Below, one piece after another: positions 32,235 through 43,699 of a DNA stretch of 64,000 nucleotides. The stretch's first letter is position 1. Each line of letters opens with the position of its first letter. The translations under genes were made by a program, and so were the position numbers. Location of the stretch: assembly GCA_037501455.1 (NCBI GenBank), contig CM074857.1, positions 108,657,501 through 108,721,500 of the forward strand, written 5' to 3'. Below the pieces are notes generated by a model. The model saw only the letters and a program-made list of their open reading frames with translations, did not search any database and had not been told where the DNA came from. This stretch comes from Lantana camara (taxonomy: Eukaryota; Streptophyta; Magnoliopsida; Lamiales; Verbenaceae).

Positions 32235-33086
32235 TGATAGGGTCAAAATACGCTTGGCCCATATTTCGGCACGTGGCGCCACCTGCAACTGACACGTGGC
32301 CTCTCAATCTCCAAAACAGATCCCCTCCGAGCGTCATCCAACCTCGGATGCTAAGACCCCTGAGTGACATGTGTCGTCGTCGTCACGTGACACGTGGCTG
32401 TCATAACCGCTCACTAACGAGCGCTCTTTAAACTACAAGGCAATACCCAAGTTCACCAAAGGAGTCATCTTCGAACGCTCATTCCCCTCGGATGAACTTC
32501 CGCATGTAAGCAAACCAAGGGACCAAGCTCCCCCCATCTCACAGCCTTGGCCCGGATCCACCCTCGAATCAGCCAGCCCATCATGCTCATGATTGACACG
32601 AGCGTGCTTATGGCCCTCGTTACCAACCCAAAACGGCTCTCTGACACCCCGTCCATGTCCACGCACCTACCACTGTTGCCCACACCACCTTTTGTAGCAG
32701 CTTTTGCAGGAGATTCCTCCTAGGTTTCTCCTCATTGCACCACGCGTAAGGGCAGCATTAGGGCAGGACCACAAAGGGACCAATTACCAAAGGGTCCCTG
32801 ACCCTCAACTATAAATACTGGACTTCATCTCCATCTATGTAAGCAATCTCCATTACTGCAACTTTGCAATTTCTTTGCTTTATCTTTCAGATCATTATCT
32901 GACTTGAGCATTGGATAGCCAAACTGGGAATCACCCCCAGTTCCCCCAGCTTGGCCTTCTGACTTTGTTTTGGTGTTTGTCCTAGCAGGTAGAACCTCCA
33001 TCTTTTTCGGTGATCATCAACTGGTTTCCTCACCTCAACAAGTTCTAAAGTGATCGGAATCTGATCCTCTAAATTCAGACCCATCA
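32235..33086 (+). repeat. 3' LTR of the Tat/gypsy element
   Basis: 852 bp, aligned with the 5' LTR throughout. Small indels near the AGTTTGGCC / AGTTCCCCCAGC region and near CACAGCCTTGG explain the length difference. The first base after the LTR begins the TATAC duplication. Confidence 0.93.
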
Positions 33087-33094
33087 TATACCTT

Positions 33095-33465
33095 TTGAGA
33101 TTTATTTATATTTAGACCTCAAACGAATTTTAAAATAACAAAAAACATCCACATTTTAATTTATTAACTTGAACACCCAAATAAATTTTAAAATTGCAAA
33201 TGACCCTCTCTCCATTAGAAAAATTATTAAAAAATTATTGTATTCATTTGGGATTTAGATGTAAAAACTCATCTTTGAGGGTATTCTGTGTTTTAGAAAC
33301 TCATTTAGAATAAAAATTTTAACAAAATTATCAAGAATTCTAATGGGAGAGGGGGTTATTTGTAATTTTAAAATTCATTTGGGTGCCTCATGTTATTTAA
33401 TCTAAATGTGGGGGTGTTCTGTTATTTAAAAACTCAATTGGGATTTACATGTAATTCACTCTATA
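33095..33465. mobile_element. MITE-like inverted-repeat element next to the gypsy 3' end
   Basis: The left arm (TTTAGACCTCAAACGAATTT..., CACCCAAATAAATTTTAAAATTGCAAATGACC) and the reverse complement of the right arm (AAATCCCAATTGAG..., CACCCAAATGAATTTTAAAATTACAAATAACC) match over about 120 bp. The centre is short and non-coding. The gypsy element inserted at or just outside the left end, so that boundary is approximate. Confidence 0.6.
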
Positions 33466-33666
33466 TTTTAAATACTTTCTTTAGCCAAAAAATATTGTCG
33501 AAAATGTCTGGAGGTAGTATATTTGAAAATATATTTTAAAGATTACCAACTATTTATATCAAAACGTAAAGATTGGAGATAAATTATGTGTAAATGGATG
33601 GACTACAATTATTACCATCTACCTCATAAATAAAACACTATTTTTAATTATTCCCTAATTAATTAG

Positions 33667-34090
33667 TTAGTAACTTATCCGAAACTCTTTTTTTGGGAAA
33701 ATCAAGCCCCCCCATAGGGAAATATTATTGCCAAAAATACAAGAAAAAATAACAAAAGAATTGACGTAGGCCGAAGCCGCAATTCCAACAAATTTATGAG
33801 CTATTATATTAGCATCACGTCTAGTAAATGAAAAACAAACTCTAATAATAGGATTCGATTCCTTGAAATTGATTTTGTTCCTTCCAAGTTTTGCAGTCGT
33901 CTTTTCTCCGGATTGAGAAGAACAACCTTGGCCTACAGCAGATAACTCGGCCAAAAATTTCCTCGGAAAAACACAGAAAAAAATAAAACTGAACCTAAAG
34001 AAACTAACTAAACTTCCATACGGAAGGGACAAAACTTCCATACGGAAGAGATAAAACTTCCATATGGAAGACTCGAAAGAAAACATAACT
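33667..34090 (-). pseudogene. LINE remnant, RNase H C-terminus (second copy)
   Basis: On the minus strand the translation has FKESN, then VCFSFTRRDANIIAHKF, the conserved end of the LINE RNase H domain, followed by an A-rich tail (T run near 33689). It matches the remnant at 2132-3232, including the direct joining of the FKESN segment to the FSFTRRDAN segment, which skips most of the normal domain. No intact protein. Confidence 0.6.
34009..34076. repeat. three tandem ~22-bp units with a palindromic core
   Basis: AACTTCCATACGGAAG occurs twice and AACTTCCATATGGAAG once, spaced by 22 bp. Each core is a small inverted repeat (CTTCC / GGAAG). Seen directly; function unknown. Confidence 0.75.
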
Positions 34091-34313
34091 TAAAGGGAAA
34101 AAAAAAACAGTGACGCAAACCAGAAAATCCCGCTAGATTTGGGAGAATGATAGTAGATCTGGAAGAGTGGTGAAGAAATTGAGAAGATGCCGGTAGATTC
34201 GAAAGAGTGATAACAGATGTGGACGGATTTCGATGGAATAAATTTGAGAAGCTGACGGCGGAATAGAATTGAGTCAATCCGGCGGTGGAGCCATGATACT
34301 ATTCTCCACCGTC

Positions 34314-34456
34314 CTATGATGCACGGACACTTCTAAAAATATCATTTTGCCGTGTCGTGTCGGACACCGTGTCCGACACTCCTTACGTGGGAAATTCAAG
34401 AAAAAATCCGTGTCGCCGTATCCGTGTCGTGTCATGTCCGTGTCTGTGCATCATAG
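34314..34456. mobile_element. 143-bp hAT-type MITE
   Basis: Ends CTATGATGCACGGACAC and GTGTCTGTGCATCATAG are inverted repeats with one mismatch. The flanks CCACCGTC (34306-34313) and CCAACGTC (34457-34464) form an 8-bp duplication with one mismatch. The interior contains a self-complementary GTGTCGGACAC-type stretch. Too short to encode anything. Confidence 0.8.
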
Positions 34457-34464
34457 CCAACGTC

Positions 34465-35870
34465 AGATCAAAATTTTAATTGACTACCTTGTCTTGAATT
34501 TAAATCAGGTAGATTAGGGTTTTAACCTTTGAGAGAGTTTGAGAGAAAAAAAGAGTTTAAGCAGAAATATTTGAAACTCTTTTTATGATTCAATTAATTG
34601 ACAACAAAAGAAGCACCAATTCTTACCAATTGAACATAACTTATGATTCTTTTAGTTAGACTATAATTTCCTTAATATAATTAGACGTCATAATATCCTA
34701 GCACTAATTGTCATAAATATCACATACCAAATTATCATCATCTGGTATAACACATTAATCAAATTTTCAATCAGGCTTAATGAGATCAAATAATAGTATA
34801 ATCAGTTAACGCGATCTTGGGGTTATTACATTATGTAACGGAAGTTAAAAATGTCTAGATCTCACTATAATTGGACATTAAACTTCAAATTCCAAACTAG
34901 AATATAAAATTTGACTACTTATATTTCTATGAATTTGTTAATTGAAGTTGAAAAATTCCTAAACTAAGAAATCTCACCTAAAATAATAGAGTAAAGATGA
35001 AAAAAAAAAGAAAAAAAAAAAAAAAAAAAAGGAAGAAGAGGAAAAGTGCCAACGAGGGCGTGAAGATGCGTGGTGAACAGATGAAGCATTGTGCGTCTGT
35101 ATATGATAAGCATGACGAAGCCTAATTAATTGGGAATTTTGGTGTTAATTGGAATTAAATAATTGGCTTGGAGTTGGTGGAATATTCTCACCAAGAATTG
35201 AAATACGTACTCCTCCTATGCGTGTGTGTTAATGTTGTGTATGGAAGAATTAATGAAATCTTGAATTACTTTTTTCAGAAATTTAAAATTTAATATTCGG
35301 TATTTATGTCTAATTATAATATTATTTATTTAAATTAAAAAATTATATTTTAGTCCCTAATTTTTATGAACCGTTTGTGGTCCATAATGTTCGTTAGGGT
35401 TTCGTTATGTCAATATAAAATACCCTCGTTTTTTTTATTTGATTTGTGACTTCAGGAACTTTGTTGTTAAATTCATAATTTATAATGACGGTTTGTTTAT
35501 ATTTATAAACTTTAGGGATGATTTTGTAATTTTAGTCATATATTCAATATAACACTTATACAAACAATTAGAGACATAAGTGAACTTTCAAAAATTCAGT
35601 TAGGGGCCCAAATCAACAAGACTTTCGAGGATTTAAATGTAATTTTCTGATATAGATGAACTGCGTTGTCATTAGGTATAAATGGAGGATAATCAGATAT
35701 AATATTTCATCCTTTTTTATATTCAAAGTTTGCCCAAAATTATTTCATACTTAAAATTGACAGTCGATTTAAAGTTGTTTCATATCTAAATTAAATTTTA
35801 TCCGAGCTATTTTATATCCAAAGCCAATTGATAGTTGATTTAGAATTGTTTTATACTCAAAATTAACATT
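34465..35870. other. AT-rich intergenic stretch, no supported gene
   Basis: Contains a long A/AAG run (about 34998-35030) and a pair of partly complementary segments (35340-35420 and 35590-35660) that may be arms of a decayed MITE. No coding sequence or RNA gene recognised. Confidence 0.55.
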
Positions 35871-35877
35871 TGAATTT

Positions 35878-36540
35878 CTTTTTTTTTTTTTTTTTTGACG
35901 ACCAACAGCCACAAAAGGCAACAAACTAAGCTAAGTCACGAGTGACAAGCTCAGAAACAAAAAACGGGAAATCAAAAGCACCAATGCAGACCGAAGCCGC
36001 GTTTCTAACTAACTTGTGGGTTACACAATTAGCGCCACGACGAACATTAGAGAACCGAACTTCCTGGAATGAAGAGCATATGGCAATGATATCTTCAACA
36101 ATGTTACCGACAACCGAAAGATCATCGCTCTGATTGCGAAGTTGCTGAATCACGTTCGCGTTATCTCTTTCAATGATCACCCTTCTCCACCCAAAATCTC
36201 TCCCCATTTTCGTAGCTGAAAGAGCACCTAGCGCCTCGGCAAGGTAAGGCTCCACCGTGTTCCTCTTACGATCAGTTTCTCACCCTATGACTTCGCCCCG
36301 TGAATTCTTAGCTACCACACCAATGCCAACCGCATTCTCATTAGCGAAAACCGCTCCATCAAAATTTATCTTGATCCAGTCCCCTTGAGGAGGATACCAT
36401 CCTCATCACCTCGCGGTATCCAACACTAGCCGCAACCTCATCAACTGTCGGAATCGGAGCGGCATAAACCTCCACCTCATTAGAAACTTCCAGCGTCTCA
36501 CGGGGCATTGAGTAGGTTGCTAGAAACTGTACACCGTGTG
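35878..36540 (-). pseudogene. LINE 3' end with RNase H-like domain
   Basis: On the minus strand: KINFDGAVF near 36370, VVAKNSRGEVIG, a stop near 36290, EALGALSATKMG, DFGWRRVIIERDN, VRFSNVRRGANCVTHKL, and then an oligo-A tail (T run at 35878-35896). This is the plant LINE RNase H-like domain followed by the poly-A end expected after target-primed reverse transcription. Upstream LINE sequence resumes at 37050 (LWSIWRARNTRRMEGK) beyond an unrelated 510-bp insertion. Dead copy with stops. Confidence 0.75.
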
Positions 36541-37049
36541 GCTAGTAGCGGGCTTCTTGCTCGCTACTTCCGCCTAACCAACAATGTACGTACGCTGTAT
36601 GTCGCACTCACGCCCAACCCAATGGAACGCTTTAGAGGAACAGCAACACTGAAGGGAAATTAACTTTCATTATATTCACCAAGAATATAGTACACTGATG
36701 CGGGCGTCCACAAAAGACCAGGGAGAATGCACGAAATTACAATAGAATGCTGCTTAACTATGCTTCGACTAACTGTTCTCCCCTATAATACTTTTAAAAA
36801 AAATTTCTGTTGTGATCTCACTAGCTATTATAGGGGTTAGTACATCGCGAAACACGGGACAAAAGGGCAGTAGCCTGCCCACTACCAATTAGCTAACTAT
36901 TTACATATACAAAAACCCTAGCACCTAAGACTCGATAGCAACTTGTTTTGTCGTTGGTGCAGTCTTGCTTGTGGGGTGGCCCGGCGGCCACGTTGATCAG
37001 TTGCGGGTCAAGGGACCACAGAGCGCGGGCGACCCTTGACACAGCGGCT
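36541..37049. mobile_element. unclassified ~510-bp insertion in the LINE remnant
   Basis: LINE coding similarity stops at about 37050 and resumes at about 36540 (minus strand), leaving a GC-richer segment with no recognisable domain. On the minus strand it contains TTGGTGAATATAATGAAAG, which resembles the U5 of some LTR elements. No clear terminal repeats were found, so the type is open. Confidence 0.35.
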
Positions 37050-37130
37050 GCTGGATCTTACCTTCCATCCTCCGAGTATTACGAGCCCGCCAAATAGACC
37101 ACAAGGTAATTGCCAATATTTAGTACATAC
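37050..37130 (-). pseudogene. LINE fragment upstream of the insertion
   Basis: The minus-strand reading LWSIWRARNTRRMEGK is the conserved stretch between reverse transcriptase and RNase H in plant LINEs. It belongs to the element ending at 35878. Confidence 0.55.
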
Positions 37131-37375
37131 TTTGAGTGCATGTCTTCGTGTTCAAAGGGGAAGACTTCCAATCCCTTTTATACTCATGAAGATTTCTAAG
37201 ATCTCTTTGCATGAGGAAACCAAGATTGGGAATTGTTATGGACTCTACGAGGTGCGCAACTTTCTTTTGGGATGATAGATAATTTCCTTATTCTCCTTAA
37301 ATTTTCCTCGAAATCTTATAATATATGTTTCCTACCGGAAAACATTAAATTAATTTAATTCTTAATAATTAAAAA

Positions 37376-38725
37376 AACAAATTACATCTAATTATCTCAA
37401 GTTTAAACCTAATTATAATACAATTCCTCCAATTTCATTTATTATCATTAGGTCTTTGAGATTTATTTCCATTAGTAATCCCTAATTCGTTAAAGTTTCG
37501 TTTTTCTTTTTTTAATATAGTTTCCCTAAAATGCCCCTCTTAGATATATTAATATTTATGCATCGGAAATATCTCAAAGAACTATTTTGTTATATACCCA
37601 AAGTTAAAGACTCATTTTGTTAACAAATTTGAGGAATTATTTTGTGTATAATTTATGTTTTTATATTTTGAAAAAATATGATATATCTATAATAATTTAA
37701 TAAGAACTAGTGTAGCTAATAAGATAAATATTTTTAATTAATTAGTTTTACACATATCAAAAGTAAATTAATAGAAAAACCAATAGGTTGGTTCAAGTAG
37801 TTAATAAATTCATTTTTTAAAATAATGGTCAGGTTCGAATTCCCTTGCGATTTGTGTCAAAGACAAAAAAACTATTATAAACTTAATTTTAATTTTTCTT
37901 TGAAAAATGAAAAGAAAATATTGAAATTCAAGTTCTGCCATCGTCGGATGATTTAGATTTTTATAATTTTCCATTAAGAACCACGAGAGCAATTCAAACA
38001 TCTGGGGCTATATGGTAAAAAAATAAAAATGAAGGGATTGACTTGTAATGAAATAAAAGTTCAGGATAGTTAGATGTAACTTGTTTAAGGATAATTTACC
38101 AACATTATTATTTGAATTTTTTATATAATATTTAATATAAAAAGTTAGGGGAAGTTTAAACTTTTACTATTTAGGGATCATAAGTGAAAATCAAACATTG
38201 GGGAATGTAGGGAAAATCTCATTTTTGGTCCCACAGATTAATCAATTTTTATTTTTGGTCCCATTGATTACATGATTCTCATTTTTGGTCCCGTACACTT
38301 CAAAAAATCTCAAAATTGGTCCCCCATTAACCATTCCGTCATTTGACGACTAACGGTTGACCCACATGTCCGTTTAAACAGGGGACCAATTTTGAGATTT
38401 TTTGAAATGTATGGGATCAAAAGTAAAAATGGGTTAATCTATGGGATCAAAAATAAGATTTTCCCCATGGTTTTAAACGGACATCTGGGTCAACCGTTAG
38501 TCAAATGACGGAATGGTTAACGGGGGACCAATTTTAAGATTTTTTGAAATATACGGGACCAAAAATGATAATCCTATAATCAATGGAACCAAAAGTAAAA
38601 ATGGGTTAATCTGTGGGATCAGAAATGATATTTTCCCAGGAATATATAATAATAAATGAAATCGGAGAGATTGACTTGTAATTAAATCTCAAATTCAAGG
38701 TAGCATGGTGTAATTTGCCCCTGGT
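37376..38725. mobile_element. decayed long-TIR element with nested MITE
   Basis: The left segment ACAAATTACATCTAATTATC...CAATTTCATTTATTAT matches the reverse complement of 38650-38720 (GGGCAAATTACACCATGCTA...CGATTTCATTTATTAT). A further similar arm lies at about 38025-38095. No transposase is visible inside. A younger element sits at 38210-38637. Confidence 0.45.
38210..38637. mobile_element. MITE with three related arms
   Basis: The outer arms begin GGGAAAATCTCATTT and end AAATGATATTTTCCC; they stay complementary for about 165 bp (TTTTTGGTCCC..., AATTGGTCCCC..., CCATTCCGTCATTTGAC). A third arm, in the same orientation as the right one, lies in the middle (about 38382-38468). The flanks GGGAATGTA (38201-38209) and AGGAATATA (38638-38646) match at 7 of 9 bases, compatible with an aged MULE-type duplication. 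Confidence 0.7.
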
Positions 38726-38882
38726 GAAGAATAATATTAAATAATTCCAACCTGAAAGGTTGTTACATAAAGAACATATTGTTATTAAATATTTATATAT
38801 AATTATTATCTAATATATAAATGTATGAATTAAATTATATTAAAATAATTGCCCGAATAAAATTTTAACTAATTATAGAAAC

Positions 38883-39807
38883 GGAGAATTATTCAACACT
38901 CCCCACCATACATCAATACTTTTTCTAAACCCCCCAATTGGTTTTTTTTAAGTTTTAAGGATCAATTATTCATAAAAATTTTCCTAAACCCCCCATTTCG
39001 CGTAAAAAAACTAAAATACCCTTAATAAAATATGTGAAATTACCCCCAATACCCTTTTTTTTTCCTCTCCTTTTTTTCTTTCCTTTTCTTTTTCTTTTTT
39101 TCTTTTTTTTTTTCTTTTCTTCTTCGTTTTTCCTGTGGAAGACGCAGGTGGTTCTGCGGTGGCGGAGGCATCGTCTCCGGCCACTTTTCGGAGACGAGAG
39201 CTACGTGCTTTGACTCATTTTGACGACGCGACTTCATTGATACCAACCACGTCTCATGAAAATGGCCGAAGAAGGTGCCGGGAAGATCGACCAAACCTGC
39301 AAATTTTCAATAGAAAATGGGAAATGGGTTCGTCCTTTTCGGCGATATTTTTCGACGTTTTTTGTATGGATCTTGAAGATATCGAGATGAAGAATCCATT
39401 GCAATTGACGGAATCGATTTTCGTTAAGCGGTTTGGGAGTTATGGATATTTTTTTTTAGATCTAAAATTCTTAGATTTGAAATTGGGGACAAACGGTTTG
39501 GAATTTTGAAAAACTAATTGACGGAATTTTGAACGAGGACGAGGATTACGTCCCCGGTGGATTTTTCGGGATTTTTTGGACCATCTCCAGTGGTGGTCCG
39601 GCGAGATGAAGGATGAAGAAGATGATGTGTGGAATAAGGAAAAAAGGTGTGGACAAAGTAAAAAAATGGGGGCAAAATAGACTTTTTAGGTGATTAGGGG
39701 GTTTAGGAAAAATATTTTGTGTATTGGGGATTGAAAATGTATAAAATTTGAATTGGGGGGTTTTAGATAAAAATTAGGGATTATTGGTACTGTTCAATAA
39801 TTGCCCC
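38883..39807. mobile_element. Pack-MULE-like element with GC-rich core
   Basis: The left end GGAGAATTATTCAACACTCC and the reverse complement of the right end GGGGCAATTATTGAACAGTA are followed on both sides by CTAAACCCCCCAATT and CCTAAACCCCC blocks, giving inverted repeats of about 115 bp. The 600-bp interior (39135-39650) is far GC-richer than its surroundings and has a + strand open frame of 124 codons (39135-39509) with no domain I recognise. TIRs around a captured gene piece are the definition of a Pack-MULE. The flanking duplication is not clear by eye. Confidence 0.55.
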
Positions 39808-39969
39808 TTAAAGAAATATGTGGAAGTAATAAGACATAAGCAAAATTCAAAAAATATATCCGGATGTAATTATAAATTATACATGATTTCTATATTTTTT
39901 TTAAAAGCGAATCAATGATGGTTTTTCAATTACCTCCAATAAAATTTGAACCCGTAACACTGAATAATG

Positions 39970-40331
39970 TGTTTTGGTCTTACTCACCTCCAAAAGCTAA
40001 CTTTTGAGGGGAGGCTTGCCAAGTCATTATATATTGAATACCACATCTTTGATAATTCGATGTAAGACACATAACACATCCCCATCACGCATAAACTGGT
40101 GTGTGAACATTGCAGGAATTGAAACATCTGCAAGCCGCAGGAATAAAATATTTGCAAGTCGGGTGGAGGGACAGACACAAGAATCGAACATCTATGAACC
40201 TGCTCTGATACCATATTAAATAATATGATTTGGTCTTACTCACCCCAAAAGCTAACTTTTGAGGGGAGGGTTGCCAAACCATTATATATTGAACACTACA
40301 TCTTTGATAATTCGATATGAGACACATAATA
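39970..40331 (-). mobile_element. second TRIM, minus strand
   Basis: Direct repeats of about 107 bp (39970-40076 and 40226-40331) share TTGGTCTTACTCACC, AAAGCTAACTTTTGAGGGGAGG and CATCTTTGATAATTCGAT. Between them lie only 149 bp, with GCTCTGATACCA at 40202-40213, the reverse complement of the Met-tRNA primer site, next to the right repeat. That order means a minus-strand element. The target duplication is not obvious. Its LTR sequence is unrelated to that of the TRIM at 3233. Confidence 0.8.
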
Positions 40332-40339
40332 CGTAATCT

Positions 40340-41700
40340 ATTAGTTCACGGGTGCAGATAAGAAAACAATTAAGTAATCTATATATATATAATTTAGAAC
40401 CCTTGAGGCTATCCACGTAAGTATACACGTGGATAGTCTCAAAATTTTTTGAATATCTCAATAGATTTTAAATTTAATATTTTTCAAATTATGTTGTTCC
40501 TGGAAAAGTTTAAATTTCAAATATGCGTATCAATATGAAATTCTGTTTTCTATAACAAATCACCTAACTTTAAATTTAAAATACGCCTACTATGGAATTC
40601 TGTTTTCTATAACAAATCACATTTATCCAAAAAAACTAAGAATTTTATACAGATATTGTAGTTATCAATACAAATTTAAATCGCTTAATTTATCTAAATA
40701 CATCTCTATTCTTTTAGATAAGTTTGTTATGAAAAATATTCAAATTTAAAATTTTAGTGATATCATACACTCTAAAGAAATAGTATTTAAGGTTTTAATC
40801 ATCACACTCAATTCTCAACTATTTTTCTCCTCCATATATATATATATATATATTTTTCCTCATGCAAATCATTCTTCATCGTCTTATTCTAATATATATG
40901 ATTTTTTTCTCTCATGCACGATCATTCTTTGTCGAGGTAAGTTTTATTCTAATTAAGTCCCATGCAGGCATTCTTCGTCAAGGTAAGTTTTATTTTAATC
41001 AATTGTTTTTATTTCAATTCTAATAGAAAAATTATTTTCTTACCTCTTTCCATGTCTTTATATCTATATATCCATATATATGAATTTTTTTTTTTGAATG
41101 CAGGATCATTTTTTTTAAGGTAAGTTTGTATAAATATTGTAATTACCAATTCAAATTCAAATTACTTAATTTATCCAAATATATCTGGTAAGTCTTATTC
41201 TGATCGATATAATTTTTCCCCCTTATGTGTTGAGTAAGTTTTATTCTACTCAATTTTTTGGATTCTAATAAAAAAAAAGTATTTTCTTACCTATTTTTCT
41301 CCATATATCTCATTTCATATATAAATTTATTTGTAAAAGTCTTTTAAAATTTATAACATATTTTATTTTTCTTTATAGATGTAGCAATGTACTGTAAAAT
41401 ATTAGAAAGTTTTGTTTTTATTTGTTTTAATTTTAATAAATATGCTTTTAATTTTAAATATAAATTTTATTTTTCACTATTTTATATAATTTACAATAAT
41501 TTTAGTTTTCTCTCTAATTTTAGTAGTATTTCTTTTATAAATTAATATTTCTACAAGCTATTTAAATATTTTAAATAAAAATTTGATAATAGTTATTATC
41601 TTAACAATATATTTTAATTGATTTTTTTATTGTATTTTCATAAAAATTTGGGCCCGTGACGGGTTTGCAACTAGTAAGATTAGAAAGTACAAACTTCTCG
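40340..41700. other. AT-rich intergenic stretch, no supported gene
   Basis: Contains a few locally repeated phrases (TTCTGTTTTCTATAACAAATCAC at about 40541 and 40600; AGGTAAGTTTTATTCT at about 40935, 40980 and 41120). No gene or structured RNA is recognised. Confidence 0.55.
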
Positions 41701-41703
41701 GTC

Positions 41704-42177
41704 TCATTCGGAATGTCCTTGCAACTTACATAAGTAAAAGTTAGTAAATTCTACATAGTTAGCCAAGTAAGGAACAAAATAAAATAAAACAGACTCAAAA
41801 TGATGAGACAACGACTTAAGGAAGGAGAGCACATGATTAATATTGATGGAATTAATCCTGTTAATAGTGATTAGGCAATCCGCTTCCACAACAATCCTTC
41901 GCCAGCCAAAATCTCTGCCACTAATGCATGCAATAGTGACCTCAACAAACTTTGGAATCGGGAGTCCCCTCTTACGGTTCGTCACCCAACCACTACAGGT
42001 TACTCGAAAATTTATTATCACTATCCGAACTCTTATCTCCGATCTATCCTGAAATACGGTCCCATTAAAATTGAACTTCACTACACTACTAACAAGCAAT
42101 GTCCGCTGTACGACCGCCATATCTGCATCATGATTCTCATGCAACCAAGTAGCCAAAGTTGAAACCTCCTCTACCAT
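41704..42177 (-). pseudogene. degenerate LINE RNase H-like domain
   Basis: An open frame of 157 codons on the minus strand keeps the pattern of the LINE RNase H domain: VKFNFNGTVF, SGRDFGWRRIVVEADCL, then YFVPYLANYVEF where R-x-N and AH normally occur. The HVRR/AH end is lost. No poly-A tail is clear. It is probably an old fragment left open by chance. Confidence 0.5.
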
Positions 42178-43167
42178 ACAAAAGTACCCTCCCCCCCCGG
42201 AATCGATTGCAGTTCCAATGGATACCCTTCTAAGGACAATAGTTTTTTTATTTCAATTATGTATTTCATCTCTTATTTCATTTACTCATACACGTTAAAG
42301 TATAATGGTAGACAATCGAGAATAGAAGATGAAATGTTCGATTTATTTTCATATTACAATTGTTTTTTCTCGTAATTTTAATTGTCTATCAATACGTATA
42401 TTATATATCTAAATAAAATAAAATATGAAATACAAAATTAAACAAAAAATTCAAACGTACCAAATTACCTTAGGGATGGTGGGGTTTGTGCCTTGTGGTG
42501 TTGGGTTAAATGTGGTCTCATCTCCGCAATATGTGGTGGCATTACTAGGTCAAGTGGCCTCACAAGAGGTTTTGAGAACCCGATCGAGTCCAAATGACCT
42601 AAAATTTGAAATATCGAAAAATTTAAGTTAATTAGTATTATCTTTTTAGGACAATCTAGTTATTATCCAAAAAATCATTTTGGGTGAGTTCTAGTTCAAA
42701 TTTCCAAAGGTACGTACTTTACACGAAGTTTGACGGTGCCACTTACAATAAAAAGAGTTCCTACGTGTTACTTAGGTAGTGGACGCATATGAAGAAAATT
42801 TCTAAGTCGGATCGGATCTGATTGAATCTAATTAATTATACAAACAAATAATTATACTTGTTATTTAATTGATCATTTTTCTTAAATTATACCTCAATTA
42901 CATGATAAACGTAAAATTTCCGTTCCCTATTATTTGATTTGGGTGAATCAAATTCGAATTAAAATTGACCGTATATAAAAAATCTGGCTTCCAGAAAAAA
43001 ATAAAATTTCAGAGTTCTATAATTTACTAATATGTCAATTGATCACTTTAACTTCAGTTAACCCAAAAGGAGCTTTAATTACTTTGGAGAAAAAGTCAAA
43101 AAATTTACTAAGTCAAAGAGTAAAAGTTACATATCAATTAATTACTACTATCCGTAATAAAACTCGA

Positions 43168-43248
43168 ATTCGTGATCTATTCGTGACTTATCAGTATATG
43201 AGCTAGTAATTCGTGATCTATTCGTGACCTATCAGTATATGAGTAAAG
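43168..43248. repeat. 41-bp tandem duplication
   Basis: ATTCGTGATCTATTCGTGAC-TATCAGTATATGAG occurs twice with a period of 41 bp (starts 43168 and 43209). Seen directly; short and recent-looking. Confidence 0.8.
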
Positions 43249-43699
43249 ATGTTTACCACTTAAACCATCTGTTCGTCTTAGTAACTAAACTAATTGAATA
43301 ATTAAATGCTAATTTTTTGAACCTTTGGAGCAATTAAATTCACAAAGATTGTTACTTAACCTTATTAGTTATTACCATTGAAACCCCCTTATCGTTGATG
43401 TTTATTGTGTGGCTCAAATGAAGTGACGTTTTTCGATTGGTCCACCTGAGCTTTAGCCATTGATGATGATTGTGATATGTATTGATGTAGCAGCTGCTAG
43501 GGTGAGCCCTCCACGAATGAATAATAGTTTAGGGTTTGGGGGCTCTGTGTGTGTACTTAGTTAGTATAATTAGTCAAATGAAACTTAATAATGCAACAAA
43601 TGTACATTAAGATGCCTCATCTATCCTTAAACATTAATCACATAGAATATTATACTGTCAAGTCTCATCTATGTGTGTATATATATACGGTTGTGTATG

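Larger units (their letters stand above)
9505..33086 (+). mobile_element. Tat-lineage Ty3/gypsy LTR retrotransposon with nested insertions
   Basis: This is a complete insertion. It has a 5' LTR (9505-10336), a primer site, gag, protease, RT, RNase H, a second RNase H, integrase, a long 3' region with an antisense gene, a polypurine tract and a 3' LTR (32235-33086). The flank TATAC is duplicated exactly (9500-9504 and 33087-33091). The LTR ends form an inverted repeat (TGATGGGT / ACCCATCA in the 5' LTR). The second, archaeal-type RNase H and the antisense gene between integrase and 3' LTR are known traits of the plant Tat lineage (Retand- or Grande-like). Without the nested copia (9,967 bp) and hAT (1,177 bp) insertions the element is about 12.4 kb. 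The LTRs differ by roughly 50-60 substitutions by eye, about 6-7%, so it is clearly older than its copia passenger. Confidence 0.93.

Noticed and set aside
39040..39294. Lys/Glu-rich minus-strand frame
   Set aside because: Generated by a CTTT/TTTC run and not by coding sequence.
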